In this document: positions 21,446 through 29,708 of the stretch, piece by piece | How positions within the stretch are numbered: the first letter of the stretch is position 1 | How the letters are laid out: each line of letters opens with the position of its first letter | NCBI GenBank assembly: GCA_023375785.1 | Contig: SZWC01018734.1 | Coordinates: 2,208 to 31,915 of the forward strand | Direction: 5' to 3' | From: Penium margaritaceum | Lineage: Eukaryota; Streptophyta; Zygnematophyceae; Desmidiales; Peniaceae | DNA length: 29,708 nt | Program-made: the position numbers and the translations under genes | The notes under the pieces: generated by a model | Databases searched by the model: none | Told to the model about the DNA's origin: nothing | Seen by the model: only the letters and a program-made list of their open reading frames with translations

Positions 21446-21900
21446 ACCCATAAGCTCACGAATAAGAAGATGTTCAAACTAAATGGAAATCATGGTCTAG
21501 ATTTCATAAGGAAATCCATTTCACCCTTCACAAAACCTAAACCTTTTGCAAGAACAATGATGACGGATATTTCAATCTGTGTATACTATTGAGAATAGAA
21601 TTAATTCCCAATCCTGAATTGCGTCTCTATGCTATAAGAACATTAAATGTTTTAACCACTCCACAAGCAAGAAGTTTCACACAAATTGACGTCATATTGA
21701 CTATCATCTAAAAAATAAATCTGATAAAGGTATTGAGACAAAGGAATATTGCACAATATACATGCATTTCATGTTCATGGTTATGCGGTTTGGGCTCAAA
21801 ATCACCTTGCGAACATTTTCTAGAATCCGTAGGTGAATGTTGTTGACTTTGAGGAAGAAAAGGGTAACCTAAATGGATGTACTTCCTTCTGTCCAAATTT
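21446..21900. repeat. Tandem direct duplication, copy A
   Basis: This pairs with copy B at 21966-22455. Shared landmarks include CATAAGCTCA (offset 521), TCATGGTCTAG, TTCATAAGGAAATCCAT, TCCACAAGCAAGAA, GTTTGGGCTCAAAATCACC (offset 518) and AAATGGATG. The order is kept throughout. No protein is encoded in common. Confidence 0.8.
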
Positions 21901-21965
21901 AACAAATCATTAATAACTGACTTAGAATAAGTAAACCGACGATAAATGATACCTATAAAATTGTG

Positions 21966-22455
21966 CAACCATAAGCTCAATAACCCTAACTAGACCAAAC
22001 TGAATGGTTCTCATGGTCTAGGGTTCATAAGGAAATCCATGTCAGCCTTCATTATTTTGGATGTTTTAAGAAACAAAAACGAGGGAGATGTGAATCTCCA
22101 TGAACTTTTGATAATTGAATGAGTTCCCCATCAAGATGTTTTTTATCTACTGTGAAATAATGCACAGTTTGATTAGCTCCACAAGCAAGAACTTCCAGCA
22201 AAACTGACCCCGTAGTGACTATCACCCGAATAAAAAAACTGATAAGGGTATCCATACAATGGCATTATGTATTAGATACATGCATTTCACCTTCATGTTT
22301 ATGTCGTTTGGGCTCAAAATCACCTTAAAAACATTCTTATGCTGTACGTACATGACTGTTGATTTGTAACTTGACGTTGTTTTGGGCTAGAGTTGCGTAA
22401 AGGAGGAGCAAAAAGGAAACATAAATGGATGTTCTTCCTTGGGTCCATTTTGACT
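21966..22455. repeat. Tandem direct duplication, copy B
   Basis: Same landmarks as copy A in the same order and orientation, with many substitutions and an extra 30 bp or so near its right end (22330-22420). Confidence 0.8.
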
Positions 22456-22799
22456 TATGGATTTACTTCCTGGGGTCCACATTGAAACACATCTCAGAAC
22501 GTTTTCTAGAAAACAAATCCAATGGATGCTTTAACCTGGAAGTGAGAATAAATGGGCAAAATCAACACTTTACTCATGAAAAAACCCATACCTCACGGTT
22601 TTGTCGATTAACGGTTACAAGGTGTTTATTGGTTTGGATGAAACCAGTTATCACTACCCGCAAAAATGATTGCCTTGCTGGTTTTTCCTACCATTAGAAC
22701 AGGAGATATAAAGAAGGTGAATGAGGAAACTTAAGATATACTATAAAGGAGAATACTTAAACAAGGAGAGAAAGAAAGAAAATATGTCAAATAATAACG

Positions 22800-23665
22800 C
22801 ACAGGCCACATCTACATGGATGAATGTACAAACCATGCAAAGCCTATCTAGGACAGATATGCTACACCATGAAGGCCACCAAGAATGCTCCAATTTCTCC
22901 CTCTTTGAATGGAGCTGTGTGTTCAAATCAGCATGGATTTTGTAATGGGGTTGCACAATAATGTTTTAGGTTATAACTTCATACTAATGGTGAGAGATCG
23001 GGTTGAGAGAATGCTTAATTTCATCTTGATGATGACAACCGTTATTGCACAAGGAACATCATGGAAGAATCTTCCTTACATCATTTTGCTGTACGTTGTG
23101 CCATGAACAATCATGAGCTTGAAAGATAGCAGCTTAACATGCAACTTTTGGCGTGAGTTCATGATGTGTTATGAGAGTCATAGCTAGGTTTCTACAATGT
23201 TTCATCCTTACAATGATGGGTGAATCGAGCAAGTTAATTAGATGATAGAACAACTTCTTTGCAGTTTATATTAGCTACGAGGCACCATTTCGGAAACAAA
23301 CTGCTATCCATTGAACTTACATGAAACCTTCTACTTCTAATGTATGAAGTGAAATTTTGTTTGACATGGTCTACGGAAAAGAGTTTGCCCCTCCGAGAGG
23401 ATTCCAAAGCAAGCAAAAAAAAATTCAATTTACATAAACAAGCAATAATTATCTAGTGGACGTAGAGGGAAAAAACACTCTTGCAGAAAAAAAAGCCATT
23501 TTGAAGCAAGCAGCACAAAAAACGTTTAGAAAATATTTTTCTCGTGATGGTGTTTTTTCCTCCTCAACTTGGCAGACATCAAACTCCGTGGTCAAGACCT
23601 TGCAAAATTTAAACCATGATGGTTGGACTCGTTTAAGATCGATTGGAAAAAATCTCTTGTGATTG
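22800..23665 (+). mobile_element. Ty3/gypsy integrase relic
   Basis: From 22927 the plus frame reads ISMDFVMGL...GYNFILMVRDRV, the start of a gypsy integrase core (family form SMDFITGLP...YDxILVVVDRxSK) with its first catalytic Asp. The same frame continues through stops at 23104, near 23185 and near 23220. It still reads LKDSSLTCNFWREF (second Asp), FHPYNDG then IEQVN, and MIEQLL, matching DRDSRFTSxFWxEL and FHPQTDGQTERxNQ. At 23365-23395 a shifted frame gives MVYGKEFAPP. The frame at 23456-23662 (EKKAILKQAAQKTFRKYF) suits the C-terminal part. It is a dead fragment; no reverse transcriptase or LTR was identified. Confidence 0.75.
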
Positions 23666-25059
23666 TATGCATTCGACTATGAGACAACATGGTGACTCAC
23701 CTAGTCCTCCATATTAGAAAGGTGAAATCTACAGAGGTGCATGTAAGGTATTCCCTAGACAAGAAGTCAAACTTCCAACTTACCAAGGATAAACAGAACG
23801 TGATTGAGGACATCAAGGCCATGGGAAAATGACCAAGGTTTTGGTTGTGGCATGGTTACAGCGCTTTGCACAATAGCTAAGTGACCTATGGAAACCCAAT
23901 GAGTTGTTGATCATCTCATTGAAGGCTACTACACGTGTATTACGCCTATGTCTTATAACCCATCGAGACATTTTAGTTGAAGGGTTTGGGGAGTGTTACT
24001 TCATAAACGTACAAAAGTTCTTAAACTATGCAGGTGAGTGTTTCGTTTCTTGCATTCATGGTCCACCTCACATTGATCTTATATTGTTCATGCCGATCAA
24101 GCGAGGTTGTTTTAGCCACATGCCTTCAAATGTTGTGTTTTTCTCGCAAAGGTTCTCACACGTCGCACCCCTTTCCAAAAGGTTCAGCACAAGTATCAGA
24201 ACATGTACTGATTTTTGATAATCTTTCGTCAAATTCTTGATTGTGATAGACTTCTGTAAAGCAGTGCCTCGGAAAATCTAAAACCCCCTGTACATATGAG
24301 AAAGGTTTCTCGCAGGGACCACTCATGAACCAACATCACATGTGTTGCGTGGCTCAAGCGCTGAAGACCCAACACATACCTCATTGTAATTCATTGTATG
24401 TATCCTTTTATCTCAATTCTTAGAATTGTTTCATGCTCCCCACCTTGAAAAACTAAGGCATGTATGTTGTCCCTCTTGTGTCCAATTTTCTTTTCTTTCT
24501 ATCATCTCCAAGGCCCCCCTAGCGTGTTCATGTTTTAGAGCTTGAAACTAGTTTCAAAGAATGGCTGATCTCGTTCACTTGGATTTTTATTTCACGAGCC
24601 GGCTATGGTGTATGCTGTCTCAATCTTCTTTTCTCAATGCATGCAGATCGATAAGGAGTTCCGAAAGAAACTAAACTTTTTTTGTTCAAATTATCAATTT
24701 AGCACTTGAACCAATTAGCTAAGCGCGTGTGGGAATTCGGTTGACTGCTTTGTCAGACCATTAGTTATAGGAACGTTTCTGCAAACGCTGTTTTGTGAAC
24801 TCATTAGTCTGACTAATTAGTCTTTAGAATTGTTTCAGGTGGGTATTGAACTCTAACCTCTTGCTCCCACGTTCCACGTAGGCCCGGAGCAAAACTCGAC
24901 GTATAACAGTTACCACGCAAACATCAGACATGACGGAAGTTTGGAAGTTTAAAATTTGAATTCTCAAAGGACCAAAATCTCATCATCCGTAGATATCCAT
25001 ATGTATGTCCCCTCTTTGCTTTCGTCACATTTTATTAAAAACCGCAAAAAAACCAACTA
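23666..25059. other. Intergenic DNA, no gene seen
   Basis: Only short open frames occur. At 24803-24817 ATTAGTCTGACTAAT is a perfect 15-base palindrome around one central T, and the minus strand near 24840-24870 reads a tRNA-type B-box-like GAGTTCAATACC. Either could mark a decayed MITE or SINE, but no second end was found. Confidence 0.35.
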
Positions 25060-25159
25060 ATTTGGAATAAATAGAAAATCCATCCGCTTGGCTCCATAAC
25101 TAATTAGTTCGAGTGATGACGGGGGAAAGAATGCGCGATGTTGCAACTCACTCGCAAAG

Positions 25160-26945
25160 TAGGCGGCCAGTAGGCGAGCAAGGTCATTTTCTTGTTTGGC
25201 CATGTTTTTTAGGATCCTTCAAAAGCTGGCCACGGCTCGGCTTCGTTACCCATATTGGCCATAAATTGTCGCTCGTCATCAGATTTGGCCATAATTGACT
25301 ATGCTCCGTAGCCTCTCTTACTGTTTAAGCCATATCAAGCGCGCGCCGGCTCCTCCTTTCAATCATTGCCATGAAGACTACTGATGGAAAAGGATCGTGA
25401 GAGCAACCGTTATTGACAAACAAAGCCCCGTAACCACTTGGTGATCTCCTAAAGCACTTCTTAGCGTTCAAATGTACAAAGGTGGACATGAAAGGGAAAA
25501 AGTTAGTCTACAAGTACGCTAAAAAAAATAAAGAAGGAGACTCAAAATGATTAAAGAAAATGAAACCATAGAGAACAATGTCATGCATCAATGAATCCTA
25601 TAACCTAGAGTAGGTGATTCAAATCGAAGTAAAATTCATCACCCTTCAATTGGTTAGAAAATTAATAGACAATTTCAAAAACAAAAAAACTAGTTCATAT
25701 TGTAGATTGAAGACACAATTTGATTACATAAACACAATAATATATATTTTTTGATATAATATATTGAATTATTACATGAAATCAATATGAAATTCTACAT
25801 CTCTCTCCCACGATAAAACTAATGTTTATAAATCAATGTAAAAAAATGTATCTATTATAAAGCAAACTCATTCACAATAATTTATAAATGAAATGAAAAC
25901 TTGAAGAAATAAATCATTTCATTCTTTTTTAAAGCTTCATATATACTTGTGTATCCAGGTTTCAAACTATTCTATAGTTTGATACTTTTTATTGCTCTCG
26001 TGTAGCATTAATCCCTAAAAATGGATGTTATTTATTGCTAATGAAGGCTTCCAATTGCATATGATTTCATTTCTTCTTCCGAAAAGGAAGCCCTTCATCA
26101 ACCATAAACAAACTTCATTTAAAGGGATTCATAATACATGGGGGCAATAGAATATACCAGGAACGGAATAGTTTTAAACTTGGATGATCAAGTACATGTG
26201 GTACTTTAAACAAGAAGAAAATGATTGACTTCATAAACTGTTTATTGAATGTTTATATGATTGTGACTGGTTTTTCTTTTAAATGGAGAAATATGTTTAC
26301 ATTGATTTCTTTATATCGGTCCAATTCCCTTGATAGATATCGAATTTCATCTTGATTTGATGTAATGAATCAGTATGTTATAGCAATAAAATCATGTTAT
26401 TTTAGTGAACTAGTAAAACTGTATCTCAACTCTATAATGTAAATTATTATTTTTTGTTTTGGAGATTAGTTTTCTTAATTTTCCAACCGATTGAAGGGTG
26501 ATAAATTGTTTTTCGATTTGAATCACCTACTCTAGGTTATAAAATGCTTTGATTGACGGAAAAATTATTGCTTTAGTTTCATTTCACTTTATCATTGTCA
26601 TTCTACTTCTACATTCTTTGGAGCGTGCTTGTAGACTAACCTTTTCCCGTTTATGTCCATCTTTGTACATTTGAATCCACATAAGTGCTTTAGAAGATCA
26701 TCGAGTGGTTATGGGGCTTAGTTTGTCAATATCGGCCGTCTTTGGTCACATTTGAAAGGAGTCGGCGCGCGCTTGAATATGGCTAAGACAGTAAGGGGGC
26801 TGCGAAGAGCAGTCAATTATGGCCAAATCTGATAACGAGCGACACTTTATGGCCGATATGGATGACTCCCAGCCGCGGCCAGTTTTCGAAGGATCCTAAA
26901 AAACATGGCGAAACGAAAAAAATGACCGGCGAGTTAGACGGCCAG
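25160..26945. repeat. Giant inverted repeat (foldback element)
   Basis: Left arm 25160-26052 and right arm 26086-26945 are reverse complements along almost their full length, separated by only 33 nt (26053-26085). Anchors: 25199-25220 with 26888-26909; a perfect 27-nt match 25601-25627 with 26513-26539; and GGCTTCC (26046-26052) with GGAAGCC (26086-26092) at the loop. Midpoints of these pairs agree within about 15 bp of 26069. Weaker pairing extends to about 25062 and 27008, where both ends carry TAAATAG-like sequence. No protein is encoded. It could be a foldback or Mutator-type non-autonomous transposon, or an inverted duplication. Confidence 0.9.
26053..26085. other. Loop of the giant inverted repeat
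   Basis: Thirty-three nucleotides of unpaired sequence at the centre, AT-rich and pyrimidine-biased. So short a spacer makes a transcript across the locus able to fold into one long hairpin. Confidence 0.8.
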
Positions 26946-27009
26946 CATCGCCAGAGCTCGCCACTTCGATTTCCCGCCTCCCGAGATGGACTAAAAACTA
27001 TTTAGTCCA

Positions 27010-28039
27010 TTTCGGACCCCACTTTGAGAGAATGTTACGTTACGCGTCACCATCGCTCCGTGCATGAAGGCATAGACTGTTTTCGGGCTCGCGCATTCAC
27101 AAGTGACCCGGAATAACCGACACAAGTACTGGGTCTGGATTCTTCAAAGGGAGCATCGGGGAATGGTGGACGAGCACGGATGACACCGCTTTCCCGCTCA
27201 AGCCAACCGGTCTGCCATAAAAGGTGCTAGGGTTTCGGAGGAAGTACCCAGAAGCGACGGTGGCGAAGGTTTCAGAAAGAGCGAGCGTTCTGGTAGAGTG
27301 GATCAATTCCGTACTAAAACGACTTGTAGGACATGAGCCCGTGCCAAATTATGTGTGGAAGAAGGAACTTTCATTTGCAGAACTCCGTTCCTACGAAGCA
27401 GATCTATCTGATGACCGGATACAACACAATTGCCGGAAAATCCTCATTCAGCAGTGCTGAATCAGCGCTAGACACTTCATTCCAAGGACTATCTCACCTG
27501 ATTATAGTAGTAAAATGTACCTTCAGCAGGCAAGTCAATGAAGAGTATGGGTACACGGAGCGAGCGCGGCGAACGCTGCGAACGCTCGCGAGCAGAACTG
27601 CATGGTGCTCGCTCCACAAGAGCACAAGACGTGGTCTTCGTCACCTGGTCGCGGACGTCTGAACAGCCTGCAAGGCTACTTGGTCGTTCAAGTCAAGCGG
27701 CAGCATTTTGTGATCCAAAACATCATCCAGCTCCGGCGCCAGAACCAAGTCAGCAGTCGCGCTACTCAGACGTCCGGCCAACTAGTACTGCCGCCTGGCC
27801 CAGTTTTGCGTGTCAACTTGAGGCCCAGCGCTCACAACCACGCACGACTCATTGCTACTCAACACCCTGCAACAGCGCGCCTCTCCTCCAGTTTCGTCTC
27901 CATTGCCGTGTTCATGCGCTCTTGCGGAAAGCCCTGCAGTCGACAGAGGAACACGCTTGTGCGCAAGCTCGGAGAAGGGCGCAGAACAGCAAAGAGGCAC
28001 TGTTAAGACGTGCCTGCGTGGGCAGCAGGGTGTAACGCC
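27010..28039 (+). other. Upstream region of the GT47 gene
   Basis: This is GC-richer than the DNA to its left. No clear TATA box was found. An ATG-initiated frame of 134 codons (27602-28006) ends 33 nt before the GT47 start, and if transcribed it would be an upstream ORF. Another open frame, 27221-27460, has no ATG; it reads RASVLVEWINSVL, faintly like the start of a calponin-homology domain. Its status is uncertain and I do not call it a gene. Confidence 0.35.
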
Positions 28040-29611
28040 ATGGCTATGGCTGCGGGTGTGCTGCCGCTGCGTTTACTGCTGTCTGCTCTCGCTTTGGCGG
28101 CATGCAGCATCAGCCCCTGCTTAGGCATACATGCCAGCATACGTGGACGATCCCTGGGTGGCAGGGTCAACAATGGCGAGCAGATGCTTCTGGGCCGCGT
28201 GGCAGCGTTTGAGACAAAACTTGAGGAAGAAACAACCGCTGGCAGTGGGATACCGGCAACTTCTGGGCTGGAAGACTCCAGGCTCGACGTCCCACTCACA
28301 ATCATGGACCTCCTTCCAAAGTCTAAGCCCTCAGCGTGCATCGGTCGACGGCTGTTCATTTACCCCAACCTGCCCTTGGTGTTCAACCAGCTTGCGTTAG
28401 ACGACTGCTCGGCCAGTAGCACCTGCAAGACTCGCATAACGCGCGACGGGCTGGGCGGCCTTCTTCCCATCCTTCCCACCAGCAGTGGTAGCAGTGGCAG
28501 CAGTAACGAAACTGACAGTGACACGCCCCGAACATCGTTGTTTGAGCGCAAGGCATGGCAGCAGACGTATCAGAATGGGCTCGGCATCCTCTTCTATGCC
28601 CGTGCCTTGCGTTATGACTGCCTTGTTTCCGATTGGAGGGATGCCGATGCGGTTTACGTGCCTGCACACTTGGATGTTCTTCAATGGGTCACAGACTTCC
28701 CTACCATAGACGACACCGCCCTATCACTTGCTCGATTCCTACAAAGCCAGCCTGCCTTTCAGCGCCACGGTGGTTCTGACCACTTCATCGTCGTGGGAAA
28801 TCCATTGTGGGACTTCAGTCGAGCTGGTCCGTTGGTGGAGGGAGCATGGGGCTCCAACGTTACGCTCCTGCCAGAGCTGCAGCACGTCATGTTTCTATCC
28901 GTGGAGGCCATGTCGTGGCGCCCAAACACTATCAGTGTTCCTTATCCCACATGCTTCCACCCTTCGACTGCAGACGAGCTGGCGCGCTGGCAGAAGCACA
29001 TCACAGAAAGCCCGCGGCCGTACCTAGTAGCCCTCAGCTGCAGTACGCGCCCCACTGGCCCCGCCAAGGCAATCCGAAATGAACTGATTTCTCAGTGCAT
29101 CAGTCGGCCTGACCAGTGCCTCTACCTCAACTGCAGCAGTGACTGCCCCCTAGACAAGTGCATGCGTTCAAGCAAAGGGTGCTCGGACCCCCGCATTGTG
29201 GCCGAAACATTCTTGTCAGCACGCTTCTGTCTACAGCCACGAGGGGATAGCGCCGCTCGGCGGTCCATCTTTGATGCAATTGCAGCAGGATGCATCCCCG
29301 TGACTTTCATCCCAGAAAGTCTCCAGCATCAGTACCCGTACAACCTTCCAGGTAACAAATCAGGCTACTCTGTGCTATTCGACCAGGAAGAGGTGGAGGC
29401 TGGCCGCCTGAATGTGTTGCATGAATTGGCACAGATTTCGGACGAGGCCGTGGCAGGGATGCGGAAGAGGTTGATTGAGCTAGTGCCAAACACTGTTTAC
29501 AAGGATCATCGGCGCACACAACTGGCATCAAGCCAATTCAAGGACGCCTTTGATGTTGCTCTTGAAGGTATTTTTAGACGCCTGAAAGATCTTGGTCAGG
29601 CAAGGGCATGA
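28040..29611 (+). CDS. GT47-family (exostosin-type) glycosyltransferase
   Basis: An intact single-exon frame of 523 codons. The start chosen is the first ATG, in a strong context (GCCATGGC); the frame is open 10 codons further up, but only with a GTG. Residues 12-24 are hydrophobic after Arg11, fitting a type II Golgi signal anchor or signal peptide. The exostosin domain begins at CIGRRLFIYPNLPLVFN (100-116), continues with DHFIVVGNPLWDFSR (247-261) and ends with the family hallmark FCLQPRGDSAARRS...FDAIAAGCIPV (396-421), the presumed nucleotide-sugar site. Possible N-glycosylation sites are N156, N273, N364 and N439. Length and motifs fit the plant clade that includes MUR3/XLT2 xyloglucan galactosyltransferases. 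The donor and acceptor are not readable from sequence; cell-wall hemicellulose synthesis is inferred. Its GC-rich codons contrast with the surrounding transposon debris. Confidence 0.92.
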   Translation: MAMAAGVLPLRLLLSALALAACSISPCLGIHASIRGRSLGGRVNNGEQMLLGRVAAFETKLEEETTAGSGIPATSGLEDSRLDVPLTIMDLLPKSKPSACIGRRLFIYPNLPLVFNQLALDDCSASSTCKTRITRDGLGGLLPILPTSSGSSGSSNETDSDTPRTSLFERKAWQQTYQNGLGILFYARALRYDCLVSDWRDADAVYVPAHLDVLQWVTDFPTIDDTALSLARFLQSQPAFQRHGGSDHFIVVGNPLWDFSRAGPLVEGAWGSNVTLLPELQHVMFLSVEAMSWRPNTISVPYPTCFHPSTADELARWQKHITESPRPYLVALSCSTRPTGPAKAIRNELISQCISRPDQCLYLNCSSDCPLDKCMRSSKGCSDPRIVAETFLSARFCLQPRGDSAARRSIFDAIAAGCIPVTFIPESLQHQYPYNLPGNKSGYSVLFDQEEVEAGRLNVLHELAQISDEAVAGMRKRLIELVPNTVYKDHRRTQLASSQFKDAFDVALEGIFRRLKDLGQARA

Positions 29612-29674
29612 CATGTGGTTACAAAGATTCTACGTCAAAAGCAGTCTCTATTCATCTATTACCCCCCCCCACCC

Positions 29675-29708
<34 letters not shown>
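29612..29708 (+). repeat. 3' flank ending in C-run and (TG)n microsatellite
   Basis: After the TGA stop comes about 50 bp of probable 3' UTR, then nine C, an A and five C (29662-29676), then about 15 TG units to 29706. No polyadenylation signal is visible before the window ends. Confidence 0.85.

Noticed and set aside
24825-24870. tRNA gene or SINE from a B-box-like GAGTTCAATACC on the minus strand
   Set aside because: No matching A box, cloverleaf, poly-A/T tail or target duplication was found.
28010-28039. Ten extra N-terminal codons for the GT47 enzyme
   Set aside because: The upstream extension begins with GTG; the first ATG at 28040 has a strong plant context and precedes the hydrophobic anchor.

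Overview
The window reads as intergenic nuclear DNA of a green plant. The evidence is one intact GT47-family (exostosin-type) glycosyltransferase gene of the plant cell-wall type at the right end, surrounded by decayed plant-type LTR retrotransposons (Ty1/copia and Ty3/gypsy), long foldback repeats and microsatellites. I cannot name the species. A seedless land plant or other streptophyte is possible, but nothing seen here proves it. No prokaryotic operons, tRNA genes, rRNA genes or CRISPR arrays were seen.

Layout. 1-3980: no recognisable gene, mostly AT-rich, with small hairpins. 3984-7380: minus-strand Ty1/copia remnants (reverse transcriptase and RNase H motifs broken by frameshifts), with short tandem arrays at 4798-4973. 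7380-10951: a complete but non-autonomous LTR retrotransposon on the plus strand. It has two 631-bp LTRs, an initiator-Met-tRNA primer binding site, a G-run just before the 3' LTR and a perfect 5-bp target duplication AGTGT. It lies within the older minus-strand copia copy. 10952-12460: possible continuation of that copy, then a degenerate TCCATA-type hexamer array. 12480-12835: a second hexamer array that reads as Ser-Lys/Ser-Glu dipeptides. 13451-13494: a (GT)n microsatellite. 13980-14245: isolated exon-like segments of unknown origin. 14860-15320: proline-rich, minus-strand copia-like debris. 15807-16660: two tandem 457-bp foldback units. 17000-20545: a second minus-strand copia relic with recognisable integrase and a long pyrimidine-rich leader. 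21446-22455: a tandem direct duplication of about 520 bp. 22800-23665: a Ty3/gypsy integrase relic with in-frame stops. 25160-26945: a near-complete giant inverted repeat, with arms of about 0.9 kb and a 33-nt loop. 28040-29611: the intact GT47 gene. The window ends in a C-rich and (TG)n tract.

The only gene I believe is functional is the GT47 enzyme, a predicted Golgi type II membrane glycosyltransferase. Everything else is mobile-element history or simple repeats. The strongest candidates for something undescribed are the giant hairpin at 25160-26945 (a potential long dsRNA/siRNA source ending about 1.1 kb upstream of the GT47 start), the repeat-built interior of the LTR element at 7385-10946, and the duplicated foldback unit at 15807-16660.
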